The notes beneath the pieces are model-generated. The model worked only from the letters and a program-made list of their open reading frames with translations, did not search any database and was not told where the DNA came from. Shown piece after piece: positions 34,225 through 45,531 of a DNA stretch of 64,000 nt. The position numbers and the translations under genes are program-made. This DNA is from Inonotus obliquus (lineage: Eukaryota; Basidiomycota; Agaricomycetes; Hymenochaetales; Hymenochaetaceae): assembly GCA_032164295.1 (NCBI GenBank), contig JAJHTX010000005.1, forward strand, positions 2,604,001 to 2,668,000, written 5' to 3'. Position 1 is the first letter of the stretch. Each line of letters starts with the position of its first letter.

Positions 34225-35021
34225 CAGTTTGGGCTTATTTGGTTTTTGGTATCTGGACTGTGGTCTTTGGTTTTTCCAGAGCGATGTATCGGATGGCTTC
34301 TCAGATAAGACCAAATGAATGGTGCAACCGGTGGTTCTTGAACCTTCATTTCTGCTTCTAGAGCGTGACCATATAAAGAATGGTTTGTTTATCTATCGCC
34401 GCTCGAGTTCCTTTTCTGCAATTCTTTGTTCTAATGCCACCTTCACGACTTCGTGCACGACTTCACCATCTGCTCTGCCACGCTTCTGAACTTCTCAGGC
34501 TGACTTTTGTGTATCGTCGCGCTTCCTCTAACCCGATTCAGTGAGTTACTTTCTCGACACTTTGCGATCTTTATGCTTAATAGCACGAAGAGTATTTGTG
34601 GAGACGACTATCATGATCGAGGAGGAGTGGGTCGAGTGGGTACCGGTGCTTGTTACTAGACGAGTTGTGCTCAACGCTTGATAGTAAGCTTGGCACTTTC
34701 CATCGGCTTTCGATTTGCTAACTTGTGTGCAGAATTATGAGTTACTGCGACGTCCGATATTTCTTGTTTATCCTTTCTGATGTCCTACTATGTTCTTGCT
34801 TCCGATAGTGTAAAGCGTGCCAATATTACGATTGTTTATGTCCAGGCAATATCCTGGCCTGACATCCGCCCAACACTTGAAATATCAACTGTCCCCAGTT
34901 GCAAACTTCCTAAAACAAATCCTCCTAAAGAGCTGATATCCGATTATTCTGAAAGAATATTGATATATTAGCTCGCTGCTTCTTCTGTGCCTTGTTCTTC
35001 TTATATAAGCGATCTTCTCAA

Positions 35022-35808
35022 ATGTTTGCGCCTTCGAGTGAGTTCACTGTTGACTCCTTTCTTCGCCGCTCACTATGTCCTTTATACTCCCTTCCTTCTT
35101 CGCTGCGCCTAATCTTTTCGACTGGCATCGAACTGGGCTTCCTACTTCTCAATTTGTTCTATCGACCTCTGATAATGATATTCTCTCTGCAATCTATGTT
35201 GCCGAAGTTGATCCGGGTGGGCGCCCTTTCCAATATGTCCGTACCTGTAGCTTTGAGTCAATGATGTACTACTGGATCTTCGACTGTCCACCTCCTTCTC
35301 TCACCGACCTGTTTTACTTCTTCTGTCTTCGAGTCAATCTTTTTTTCTCCCTTCTGTCAATGTGCATGTCTTGAAACGTGTGGGTTTGGCACTCATGCCG
35401 AAAATTGTCCGGTTCGCATCGTCCAGGTTCAGCTCATTGTGAGTAGTCAAATTGCATTGATCTTACTTGCTCTTTCTTCTAATTCTTTGCTTATAGAACC
35501 GTGCCCGCTGCATGCATATACATGGCTGTAGCCTTGGTTTCCACGCCCGTCTAGGTTATCCGCGCACTTCTTCTACTCAACCGGTCACCAAAGGAGAGTC
35601 TGAGGTTTTGTTCAAGCTCCTTCGATGGGAGAATGATCCTTCTGCTCGCACTTTCATGTTATCGAACCTTTCCGAGACCCGTTATTTACTGGCTTCCTAT
35701 TTCACTCCTGAGACGCTTCCTTCTTTCGAGTATTTGTCCATGCTCGATGCAACTAACACTCCCGTTACTGCATATGCCATTGATCCTTCTTCAACTTTCT
35801 TGATTTAA
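35022..35808 (+). CDS. Antisense spliced frame in element C (Cys/His-rich, unknown)
   Basis: Opposite in direction to Gag-Pol. A TATATAAG box (35002-35009) is followed by ATGs at 35022 and 35075. The 35075 frame encodes SFILPSFFAAPNLFDWHRTG and continues past VAEVDPGGRPFQYV. A later exon carries a Cys/His cluster (CACLETCGFGTHAENC) and joins, across a canonical 58-nt intron (35439-35496, GTGAGT...TTATAG with a CTAAT branch-like site), to NRARCMHIHGCSLGF and a 99-residue end (stop 35806-35808). The link between the first exon and the Cys/His exon is not resolved. Antisense ORFs between pol and the 3' LTR are known in some plant Gypsy elements. I do not recognise this protein, and coding status is inference. 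Confidence 0.45.
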
Positions 35809-35824
35809 TCGACTTCTTCCTCTG

Positions 35825-35856
<32 letters not shown>

Positions 35857-38800
35857 CTTCCTTCAAATGACTCCGCTTCTTCCTCATCTACAGTGCGCAA
35901 CTGATTCTGTTCCTTCTTCTTCTTTTCTTCTTTGCGCAATTCTGAACTATCCTCCTTCCATTCCATTAGCAGTTTCTGTAATGCCTCCTTATCTCGTGCG
36001 ATATATGGGACAAGTCTGAATGCTGCTACCTTATTCCGTCGCACTCCTCCATTTACTTCTCGAAGGTCATATGCTCCTCCCTGAGTATGGCGAATTACGA
36101 CCAATGGTCCTAAGTATCGAGGTTTGGTCTTTCGATTCATTTCCTTTTCGACTTGTGTGTTTCTCATTAGTACAAAATCTCCTGGCTCGAATTGATGAGT
36201 ACTGAGTCTTTTGGCAAATCATCGCTCAAAATGCTCTTTTGACTTGAACCGCATTTCTGTTAATGTCTTAGCTGCTTGTTCCAAGTCTTCCTCTCTCTTC
36301 TCCAGCTGTCGAATTCGCAAAGCCAAAAGGTCTTCTGTCGACATATTGTCTGTGAATCCTTGTACTAGAAATGTAGCTTCAAATAAATCGAGAGGTAGTA
36401 CTGGTTCGACACCATGAAGTAGAAAGAATGGACTGAATCCAGTCGAGCGAGTTATTGTGATCTTGTCTGCGAAGAAGGCAGTATGTACTTTGTTAGGCCA
36501 TGATACGATCTGACCTTCACATGCCTTGACAATCGATTCTCGGATTATAGCATGACTTCTTTCGACTACTCCATTGGCTTTTGAGTTGTATGCTGAGATT
36601 TTTACTTGAGGGATTCCATATCGATTCATCAACTTGGTAAATGCTCCCTTCACCTCAGGTCCATTGTCTGTTACTACCCTTCCAACTGCTCCATACCGGC
36701 ATAAGATATCTTCCCAAAAGAACTTAGCTAAGGCTGCTGCATTTGATTTTTTCAATGCACGACCCTCGCTAGCTCGAGTTAGGTCATCTCTTGCTGCTAC
36801 AATATACCTGAATCCTTTTGCTACAGGCATGTTCATTACGTCGACATGTATCTTCACAAAGATTGTTGCCGGGGTTGACATAATGAGAGGAATTTCCACC
36901 TTCTTAGTGCTTCGAACTTGGCATTCATTACACAATTGTACATGATGTTTCACATGTGATCTCATGAATGGCCAATAGAATCTCCGTCTGAGAAGTTCAT
37001 AGGTAGCGAATTCTCCTCTATGTCCAAGTTCTTCATGTGCCTTTACCATGATCTCGAATCTTTCCTCTAGATCAAAGATAACTTTGAGAGAATTATCTCT
37101 TCCTTTCTTGTACATAGTCTTGTCTTGTGTGTAGAAATGCGATGCTTTCTTCAAGAATCTCTTCCTATCCTCCACTCGAGTGAATTCTGGTATTTTGAGA
37201 GTAACCAAAATTCGGAATATCTCTAAAAGATTTTTATCTTGATCCTTTGCGGAGATAGTAAATGACGAATGTTCTTCTTCATTGGTAGAACCGAATGGTA
37301 CACCAGTAACCATTAATGCGATCTCGTCCAGGAATTCATCGTCAAATTCTTCAAAATCTTCCTCTAATGGTATTCTTCGAGAAAGACCATCTGGCCCTTT
37401 AAACCGAGTCGCTGATACATGTATCAGTTTAAAGTCGAATAATAATATTCCTTGGATCCATCGATTTATAGTCGCATTAGGTTGTAAGTCCGGCTCATTG
37501 AGCATTCCTTTAATATACTTTGCATCCACTTCAACTTGAAGATTCTTGACTCCAAATATGTAAAGACGATAATGGTGTAGAGCTCTGAAGAGTCCATAAA
37601 GCTCTAGTTTGGGTTGCGAATATCTCGATTCCCGTTCATTCATTGGTAGAGATCCATATCGTGCTGGTCTTCTCCTTCCACTTTCATCTTCTTGGGATAG
37701 AATAAACCCTACTGCGATAATGCTTGAGTCCACAGATAATACCACGGGTAGTTCTGAGTTATAGTCGATTGGATGTAATGCTGGAGCTGAGGTTATTAGC
37801 TTCTTCATAGCATTGAAGGCTTGTTGTCTTCGCTCATCCCATACGAACTCTATTGTGCTTCTTGTAAGCTCAGTTAGTGGCCTTGCTATTGCTGAATAAT
37901 TCTGGATCCATATGCGAACAGTGCCGCATAGACCTAGAAATCCACGGACTTCTTTGACAGTTGTCAATGGTGGCCATGTTAGAATCTTCTGTACTTTGCT
38001 GTCATCAGGTAACCGTCCTTCTGGAGTACATTTTTGTCCTACGATGGTTACTTCAGGCCTTGCTACCTGAGTCTTCTTGGGCGAGAATGTAGCTCCTGCA
38101 TGTCCTACTCGATGCATTATTCTATGCACATCATTTGCATGTTCCCAAATAAATCGGCGAATTCCAGAGTTTTCAGCTAATGTCTCCGGGTTTCCATCTT
38201 CCTTAAGGTACATGCTGGTAGGTCCTTTGATAGGTAAATCGTCGATAAAGATATTGGCAATATCGGGGATCTCTTGTTGAAGAATAAACACCATACATTT
38301 CTGAAATTCTGCAGGCGAGTTTGTGAATCCCATTGGCATGGATGTGATTCGCAATAGGCCCAATGGTGTATAAAACGAAGTTAGATCACGACTTTCAGGT
38401 GCTAATTTTCGAGCATCAAATCCCCAAAATAGATCGAAAACCGTATAACATGATCGTCCTGCAAAAGGTTCCACGAAGTCATCCAACACTGGTGGTAAAC
38501 CTGCATCTCGAATTGTTACTGCATTTAGGACTTGAAGGTCATGCACAATTCTGAGCTTTCCATTCTTCTTGGCTACACTGAACCATCGAGATCGATATGA
38601 TGCCTGGCTTGGTTCATATACTCCTGCCTTGATCTTCTCTTTCAACATTCGAATAATTTCATCCTTAGCGGCAGGTGGGATTGGAATATTCTTGTGCTCC
38701 CATGGGATATGTGGGATTACAGGAATAATGTATGGTGAGAAGTAGTCTTCTCGGAACGTTCCTCGATGTGTTTCTTCAAAGGCTAGAGTCCGTTCATTGA

Positions 38801-39611
38801 TCTTGAATATATGCGTGAATAATTTTTCTTCCTCAGGCCATAAGAATCCATCATCGTTGATGTGCAATTCTTTTAGCCTTTCCAATGTCAACCTTTCCGA
38901 AGGTTCAAATTCTGGTGGGTGCATTGGAAGATTAGGTAACGTGAGTAGTGGATCTTCTGGAAACTGTCGAGTGACCCGTGCATCTTCAGGAAATATTCCT
39001 GGAATTGGTTTGACTTTCCTATCCACTCGCTTGTATGCTGTAAAACTTTCTTTCATCATCCCTTTCCTTTCTTCGAGTTCTCCTATCCTTGCCATAAATA
39101 CTTTGCCTTGCCGATGCTCATTTCCTTGAAAGTTATTTTCTCTGAACTCCTTCTCCCGATTTGCGAAAGTTAAATCGTGAGACTCGACTCGGGTCCAAAG
39201 ATCCTGAAAGAATAAAAAATGTCTGAAAGTTCTAAGAGAGATTGATCCTATCCTAATTCCAGACTTGAAAAACATCAGAAAAATAAAGAAAATAATTTTT
39301 CCTAATTTATCTGAGAGTGAGAACCATAATATGAAAGTCAGAATGTCCAATACTTCAAAACAACTAATTTTGTACCATTTATTTAAGTGGGGGTTGATTG
39401 GTGATGAAAAGAAATTATGAATAAAGTGGGGGTTGATCAATAAATAAATAGAAACATTGAGTGAGGGGTGATTGCGCATTTGAAAATTATGAGTCAGAAA
39501 TAAATGGCAAATTTCCAAATTTAGACATAGTAGGTGGGTAGAGGCTGAGTCGAAAGGCCAATTCCCAAATTGAAATAAATGGAGAAATGAGCATTGAAAA
39601 TGAGTGAGCAC
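35805..39611 (-). pseudogene. Element C Pol: RT, RNase H, integrase (one in-frame stop)
   Basis: The frame has RT motifs (KLRIVHDLQVLN, VFDLFWGFDARKL), the catalytic motif FIDD (IFIDDLPIKGP), RNase H (VLSVDSSIIAVGFIL), integrase zinc motif (HHVQLCNEC) and DDE residues near KIHVDVMNMP, VTDNGPEVKG and GVVERSH. A single TGA at 36219-36221 cuts the integrase C-terminal region. The same frame continues (FAKRLSTHQFEPGDFVLMRN) to a poly-Asp tail and stops at 35805. The first ~130 residues after 39611 look non-coding (AT-rich), and a TTCTTTCAG acceptor-like site near 39208 suggests Pol may start by splicing or at a later Met. Otherwise intact, so the element may be nearly functional. Confidence 0.85.
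35825..35854. repeat. (CAT)10 microsatellite in Pol 3' end
   Basis: Ten perfect CAT units encode the poly-Asp run near the Pol C-terminus on the minus strand. They overlap the region where the antisense frame also ends. Confidence 0.9.
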
Positions 39612-39619
39612 CGGCGCAA

Positions 39620-42600
39620 TTAAAAAGGACTAATATCAGAGGAAGAGAGGTTCCACTCATCTGCATTGGAACTGATTCCACTTTCATACCCTAGTGAGTC
39701 AGGTGATGTTGCTCCATCTCTGTTGTTGCGTAGCGTTACTGGTTGAGGAAGTACCTCCCAATCTTCTTCTGGCAACCTAGCATGAGCAATCTCATCTATC
39801 AACTCCGTAATTGGGTCATAAGGAAGGTGTGGTCCAATAGTGTAACTCTCCTTGCATAGGTCATGTGCGTGGGCAATGGCTTCGTTGAGACAGACTAACC
39901 ATAGATATTCTTCTTCTCTGAGGATCTGGCATCCCTTCAACGGAGCAGGAATGTACAATTCCAGGTCTCGAGCAACAATGTGAAAACGTCGGCACATATG
40001 GAGAGAAGTGGTTCCATCCCGGTGCATCTCCATCCTGGTCATAGGTTCCATGAGCTCGGAGCTGTAGTCATGTTCTAGCAACTTGGTTGCGTACTCCACC
40101 AGCATTTTCTTCACTCTCTCCCATTCTTTCGACAACTCTTCTAACATCTCTGGTGGCATCAAAGCCCAATATCTTCTGTTACAGGCACAATCTGCAAGTG
40201 AAAGCTGAAGGTGGAGGTCGATAAGGTGTATCCAGAGCTGAGTGATTTCATCACGAAGGGGCCAGTCACTGTACTGGGCCAACGGAGCATAAAGAAGGTA
40301 GGAGCCCATCTGGTGTTGGATAGGCAGTGTGCTGATGGACCTGCGTACTCGTGCTTCAAACTGATCCAACCTCAACACTGTTCCTTCATATGGTACGGCT
40401 TGTCCTTCCAAAAATCGTGCAGTGCTGATACCATCTTCAGTGTCAACAGGTTCAATTGGTGTCCATTTGATGCCCCGGGGTGACAGAAGAAGAGTACCGG
40501 TCTTGTTCATGGAGCTGTCGTGCACTTTCTGCATGTAGTATGCGAAGTCTGAGGTAGGGAGTCGAAGTGCTGGGACCATTCTGGCGCAAAGGGCATCCAG
40601 CAGCTGGTCAGCAGTCTCTACTTGGTCTGGAGGTAGGACGTCTACGTGTGGGTGTAGAATGGTATGGGTTTCTGTGCCGTCTGGGGTCTGGCTTGTCAAC
40701 GTAGCAATTCTTCCTTCTACCATCACTGAATCTGGCTCTCCCACTTTCATACGTTCGAAAATTTCCACCAATTCTTCGACATTAACCGTCTCTGAGAGAG
40801 TCTGAGGGGTATTAGGGGGTGTCAAGAGGGTGGATGGGTCGTTAGAGGACATTTGGAGTGGTAGAGGGCTTGCTTTCGTGAGTTGAATGCACAGTATCAC
40901 CAAAACTAGAGTATTGACAAAAAACGACAGCATACTCATTTTCTCCTTAATAACTGGTCTCCATCCTTGGCTTGCTGTCATCCTGGCCTTGTCCTCAGTC
41001 TGTGTACTGCGCTTCGGACCGTCATTTTCGTTTGCAATGTCTTGGGGAAGGTTTCCGGCCATGTGCACTGCATTCTTATCTTTCCGTGCATCTATCACCT
41101 CTGGTAAGCTTTCCTTTCTGTTCCGCCTATTAATTCTGATTCTTATGATTATAGAATCGTCATCTGCATCCTCAGCACTTCCTTCACAACCATCTGGTTG
41201 GTCTGCAACTGTTATTTGCGTGCTAGAGGAGACAAGAAAGTCGGATTTGGGGTTTGAGTGGTTCTGAGCTTCTGGGCTGTCTTTGAGGTGTTCTCTTGCG
41301 TCTCCTGTGAGTTTCTGGTGTCTATCGTCGACTTCATGCACTAACCTACTGCCCTGGGCGTCTCTGAGGTCTAGTGCATTCGTCTGTGGGCTGGGGAAGG
41401 TGTGGGGATGTGCCACATCACCATATCTGTGTCGTCGTTCACCTCCCTGCATCTCGGTCAAATCTCCACCGATCTTCGTCATCTTAGGCTTGTTTGATTC
41501 GCGCTGACAAGGGCTTTCGATCGGTGTATCATACGTGTGGTTTGGTGCGTTCAGTGATGTCGGATTGCGATGTTGGGTCTGATAGGGGGTGTTACACAGG
41601 TGTGTGTTCACAAACTCTGAATTTCCCTTCTCAATTACTGATCTCTTTCCTTGTGCCACTATCTGCATGGGTGTACTTGACATTTGCATGGTCTTTGGGG
41701 GTCTGTCAATGCTGCTTTCCTTGCTACTTGAAGGTCTTTTATGGTCAAAAACCTCTCGTTTTGATTTTGGCCATATCTCCTTCATTTCTTGGTCGTTCTT
41801 GGTGATTCTAGGCTTGTTCTGTTTGTGTCGACCTCCCTTCCCGTGAAATGGGTCTGGTTGTAACATGTGAGTCCTATTTCCATGCTGTCTGTTCCATATC
41901 TGAGTCGCATTTTTCGGATTTACTAGATTAGGCCATAACTTGACCGGGTGTCGTCCGTTTCTCTTCCTTGTGATATCGTTGGAATCTGCTCGTCGAGAGC
42001 TATCGGATCGGCTACTTGATTGCGCAAATCCGTCCATCGGTCGTTCAGCAATGCTAACTTTGAGCTTCCTTTTTCTCCGACGCGGTTTCTTCCGTAACTT
42101 TGTCGGATCTGCACCGTGCAGATTGTATGATGGCTTGGAATGATCGGACGGATCACGGCTTTCCAACGGCGGTTCAACGATGGTGATCGGGGCTGAACTT
42201 GCGGAGATACGAGATTTCGGAGATTCGTGCATTTTTGGCTGTGCTAACTTCTTCCCTTTATGCTTGTAGGCTTCCCCCCTCTGGTTTCCTGCTAGATATT
42301 CCTCACAGAGTGATTCCCTGTCATTGTGGACTACCTGGAGGGTCCCTGAGGCTGTATGAGGTGAGCTGATTTCGTGAAAATCCGAAAATAGTGCATTTAA
42401 CAATGGATTGATCTCGTTTTCGTAGTGATCCGATTCCATTTCCTTGGAGGAATAGAGTTCTTCTTCATCATTCCTAACTATGATGTCCTTCTTCGACATC
42501 ATTAGTGTTGGGAATGGCTGTGACGTGCTAGCTTCTTGTCCATAATGATGGCGTTTTGAGTATCCTTCACTTCCGACACTCAATATACTTGATATTTCAT

Positions 42601-45406
42601 CATCTGAATCTCGTAATTCTTCCTTCTTAGTCATTCCATGCTCATGCACACTTTGTGATGGCTGGTCTGGCTTCGTCTTCATGGTTTGAAGATCACATTG
42701 ATCACTCTCATAATCCGACTCTTGACTGAACTTTGGTTTCTTTGGAGCCGTGAGTGACTCTAGGCTGTCTGTTTCTCCTGAGCCTCTCATTCGCTTTTGA
42801 TAGATCCTGATATTAGGTAATTCTGAGTCACTTTGAGCTTCTTTTTCTTCTCTGTCTTCTTCGTCCTCTATCAATGTCAAATTCCTTGGCACTGATCTTT
42901 CTCCTGTTTCGATTTCCCATTCCTTGACAATACATTGAGTTGATGAGGGTGGACCTGAAAATGCGGTATATGCAGTCCCTTCTTCATTTCGAACTTCTTC
43001 CAATGCCTTCTCTCTTGTCTGAGTGAACTTCTCAAATAGAGCTTGGTAATCATCCTGATCATCGATATCAGGTTGAGCAGCGAACCATGTTGATAGATCA
43101 TAGTCCCATGACTCATTGCTTCCATCAGGAGTTACTAGCATCTCATATCTAGTCTTCGATCGAGTTGGATCTTCAGGGTCCTTGAATTGGAGATAAGTGC
43201 CATTAGGCCGTTCATCAATGGAGATAAGGTTTCCTCTCTGCCATGGTCTTCCAAGCAGTAAGTCGAATGGAACTTGGCTTCCAACATAGATGTTGCCTAT
43301 GGTAATGATGCTTCCAATGTCAAGTCGAACTCCTGTGAGTAATCCTTCTAACATTCCTTGTCCTCCATTAGCATCGTTCATATTCATTTTCTGAGTTTTG
43401 TCAATGGGTCTTTGGATGAGCTGTGCGAATCGACTATGACAGATGTTCATTTGCGATCCAGTATCGAGAATAGCATTGATGTCATGTCCTCCGCAATTGA
43501 CTGTTAATCGAATAAGTCTGCCATGAGTCTTGGCAATCACTGGTCGAGTCCAGAATGCTTCTGAATTATCCTCTGAATCTTCTTCAACAATACTGGCTCT
43601 CATTATCATTTCTGGAGCGGGTTTGATGGTCTTGTACTGAAGCTTATCAGCGATGATCCGGGCTAATCCGGGAGAAGCTCCAAGAAGATCTCGAGTTGAG
43701 ATAAGTTGATCCTGGGAAAGGATTTTGTCAGCGACTGTCTGAAGATTAACACTGGCTGACATCTCCGACTGGCGTGGTGTACGATGTGCTGTTTGCGACT
43801 TGTCTCCCGTAGGTTCTTCTTTGCTAGTTGATACTCTCGAACTATTCCTTGGGTCAATCTTCTGTACCAACTGCTCATTAGTCATAGTGATATCTTTGAC
43901 ACTTGGCTGAGTCTTGGCTGGTGGACTGATTGTCTCTGCTTGCGACTTTCGAGGTATACGATCGATGACAACTTCTGGTTCTGCTCTCCTTGATGGTCTT
44001 GACTGAATGGGTCTTTCCATTACATCCTTGCGCTTGTGATTGGTTGTCTTCTGAGAACGAGTTATCGGATATCCAATCTCATCTTCTTCTGGATGCGCAT
44101 ATAATGTCTCGCTAGTTTCCGATGAGGATTGACATGTGATAAAGTTGACCTTGCTTTCTGCTGAGTGTTGGCGTTTAGCAGCTTGGACTAATGATTCTCC
44201 AAATGCTCGCCTGATCACTTCTCCATTTCCCATGCAAAGTTTCCCTGAGTTATCAAACTTGGCAATTCCTTGGGAAACAATGTTCTTCACCTCTGAACAT
44301 GTTCGAAGTCCATGTCCCATTTGTCCACATCCAAAACAATTACGATAGGGAGCTCTCTCGATGTTTCCACCTCGAGGTTTATTCTTCTCTTGATCTGGCT
44401 GAGTCTCAACACGATTATTGGACCTAAGATCTGGAGAACGAATGGCTTGTGCAACTAAAGGGTCGAGTTTGACTGCCTTGTAGTACAAAAGACCATACTT
44501 CGGATCTGATATGGAGAGCTTCGACATTTGTTCGATCAGCTTCTCTACCTCATCAGGTTCTGTCTTCTTCACCCTATCCTGAGCTCTTCTCAACTTCGAA
44601 TCAGTCTTGCCGATCTTTGGAGACTGAGTTTCCCTTATCCTATCGGATACGATCTTGACCTCATCCTCATCTTCCTTCTCATTACTTCCGAGGTCATCTT
44701 CAGGTTCATCTCTGAATGGGTTTGGAGTTTCCTTCTTTTCCTCCCCATCAATCATGTCGAACCTGTCTGCATTCAACATTGACTCTGCAGCATTCCATAT
44801 CTGCTCCAAATCGAAAGGTTCAGCCATGTCATGGTCTGGATCCTTTAGTAAGAGTCGATTCTCTAGGTGTGCTCGAGTGTAGTCATCGAGTCCATTCCAA
44901 AAATAGGTAGCCTGTTCCTCCTTGGTTATTTTCTTGTGAGCGAATAGCCATCCTCCTATCTTGGTAAACTCTCTGGAATACTGCGTAAATTGTTTCCAGC
45001 TCTTGACTCTCGAGTCTCGATTAGCGTACATGAATCTCTTGAGATCCATCTTTGTATATCTCTTCTCATTGAGCTGGGCATCGAACAGCCTCAGCAGTTG
45101 AGTCTTGAGATTCTTCCAATTGGGTATAGCGAAATCATTAAGACCTTCGATCACCTGGATTACCTGCCTCGAGCAGTATCGAGTGATGGTCTTGCACTTG
45201 TCTGTGTCAAGCGTGACATTGTACTTAGAACACAATTGTTCATAATAATCTAGAAAGGCCTTGACTTCTGAGAAATGTCCCGTGAATGTCTTGGGAGCAT
45301 TCTTCGAGGTCGAGTATGGCATATCTAGAACCGATAACGATGTCTGATTGGTCGAGGGAACTTCTTCCTCATGATTGGTAGTCTGTGTAGCACTGTCAGT
45401 GGTCAT
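39620..45406 (-). CDS. Element C giant Gag-protease polyprotein with membrane segment
   Basis: One frame of 1928 residues from MTTDSATQTTNHEEE. Residues 30-230 are Gag-like (FTGHFSEVKAFLDYYEQL). A zinc knuckle CX2CX4HX4C (CFGCGQMGHGLRTC) is near 355, and an aspartic protease (AILDTGSQMN, with LLLGRPWQRG) near 640. About 700 residues of polar, disordered sequence follow, then a hydrophobic stretch near 1490-1511 (FFVNTLVLVILCIQLTKA). A ~400-residue Cys/Trp-containing helical domain follows, ending near 1928. Most Gypsy Gag-Pro proteins are far shorter. The segment after the protease has no domain I recognise. The hydrophobic stretch followed by LTKASP could be a signal anchor with a cleavage-like site, which would put the C-terminal domain across a membrane (inference). 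Gag and Pol are in different frames with stop and start 8 bp apart. Confidence 0.85.
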   Translation of the reverse strand: MTTDSATQTTNHEEEVPSTNQTSLSVLDMPYSTSKNAPKTFTGHFSEVKAFLDYYEQLCSKYNVTLDTDKCKTITRYCSRQVIQVIEGLNDFAIPNWKNLKTQLLRLFDAQLNEKRYTKMDLKRFMYANRDSRVKSWKQFTQYSREFTKIGGWLFAHKKITKEEQATYFWNGLDDYTRAHLENRLLLKDPDHDMAEPFDLEQIWNAAESMLNADRFDMIDGEEKKETPNPFRDEPEDDLGSNEKEDEDEVKIVSDRIRETQSPKIGKTDSKLRRAQDRVKKTEPDEVEKLIEQMSKLSISDPKYGLLYYKAVKLDPLVAQAIRSPDLRSNNRVETQPDQEKNKPRGGNIERAPYRNCFGCGQMGHGLRTCSEVKNIVSQGIAKFDNSGKLCMGNGEVIRRAFGESLVQAAKRQHSAESKVNFITCQSSSETSETLYAHPEEDEIGYPITRSQKTTNHKRKDVMERPIQSRPSRRAEPEVVIDRIPRKSQAETISPPAKTQPSVKDITMTNEQLVQKIDPRNSSRVSTSKEEPTGDKSQTAHRTPRQSEMSASVNLQTVADKILSQDQLISTRDLLGASPGLARIIADKLQYKTIKPAPEMIMRASIVEEDSEDNSEAFWTRPVIAKTHGRLIRLTVNCGGHDINAILDTGSQMNICHSRFAQLIQRPIDKTQKMNMNDANGGQGMLEGLLTGVRLDIGSIITIGNIYVGSQVPFDLLLGRPWQRGNLISIDERPNGTYLQFKDPEDPTRSKTRYEMLVTPDGSNESWDYDLSTWFAAQPDIDDQDDYQALFEKFTQTREKALEEVRNEEGTAYTAFSGPPSSTQCIVKEWEIETGERSVPRNLTLIEDEEDREEKEAQSDSELPNIRIYQKRMRGSGETDSLESLTAPKKPKFSQESDYESDQCDLQTMKTKPDQPSQSVHEHGMTKKEELRDSDDEISSILSVGSEGYSKRHHYGQEASTSQPFPTLMMSKKDIIVRNDEEELYSSKEMESDHYENEINPLLNALFSDFHEISSPHTASGTLQVVHNDRESLCEEYLAGNQRGEAYKHKGKKLAQPKMHESPKSRISASSAPITIVEPPLESRDPSDHSKPSYNLHGADPTKLRKKPRRRKRKLKVSIAERPMDGFAQSSSRSDSSRRADSNDITRKRNGRHPVKLWPNLVNPKNATQIWNRQHGNRTHMLQPDPFHGKGGRHKQNKPRITKNDQEMKEIWPKSKREVFDHKRPSSSKESSIDRPPKTMQMSSTPMQIVAQGKRSVIEKGNSEFVNTHLCNTPYQTQHRNPTSLNAPNHTYDTPIESPCQRESNKPKMTKIGGDLTEMQGGERRHRYGDVAHPHTFPSPQTNALDLRDAQGSRLVHEVDDRHQKLTGDAREHLKDSPEAQNHSNPKSDFLVSSSTQITVADQPDGCEGSAEDADDDSIIIRIRINRRNRKESLPEVIDARKDKNAVHMAGNLPQDIANENDGPKRSTQTEDKARMTASQGWRPVIKEKMSMLSFFVNTLVLVILCIQLTKASPLPLQMSSNDPSTLLTPPNTPQTLSETVNVEELVEIFERMKVGEPDSVMVEGRIATLTSQTPDGTETHTILHPHVDVLPPDQVETADQLLDALCARMVPALRLPTSDFAYYMQKVHDSSMNKTGTLLLSPRGIKWTPIEPVDTEDGISTARFLEGQAVPYEGTVLRLDQFEARVRRSISTLPIQHQMGSYLLYAPLAQYSDWPLRDEITQLWIHLIDLHLQLSLADCACNRRYWALMPPEMLEELSKEWERVKKMLVEYATKLLEHDYSSELMEPMTRMEMHRDGTTSLHMCRRFHIVARDLELYIPAPLKGCQILREEEYLWLVCLNEAIAHAHDLCKESYTIGPHLPYDPITELIDEIAHARLPEEDWEVLPQPVTLRNNRDGATSPDSLGYESGISSNADEWNLSSSDISPF

Positions 45407-45531
45407 GATAACAATGCAAATGACTTAGCGAAAAATTCTTCTTTGCTCTGATCGATGAGCGATGATGGTAAAACTTGATATGGTTACAACCACAACTATT
45501 GAATAGCTGCCCTGCGGTGGTCACCAAGTTT

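Larger units (their letters stand above)
33053..34864 (-). repeat. Element C 3' LTR
   Basis: 1812 bp. It contains three internal tandem arrays (16-, 29- and 12-bp units). Its difference in length from the other LTR (64 bp) equals exactly four 16-bp units. Frames seen around 34078-34361 are translations of the 12-bp array, not genes. Confidence 0.95.

Noticed and set aside
34078..34361. Small proteins with DDLIDDLMNDLMDD repeats in the LTRs
   Set aside because: They are translations of a 12-bp tandem array on either strand; the length being a multiple of three keeps the frame open. Not genes.
40830..41000. Retroviral-type envelope gene in element C
   Set aside because: There is one hydrophobic segment, no fusion peptide or second anchor, and it lies within the Gag-protease frame upstream of Pol, not downstream where env would be. 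Called a membrane-segment extension instead.
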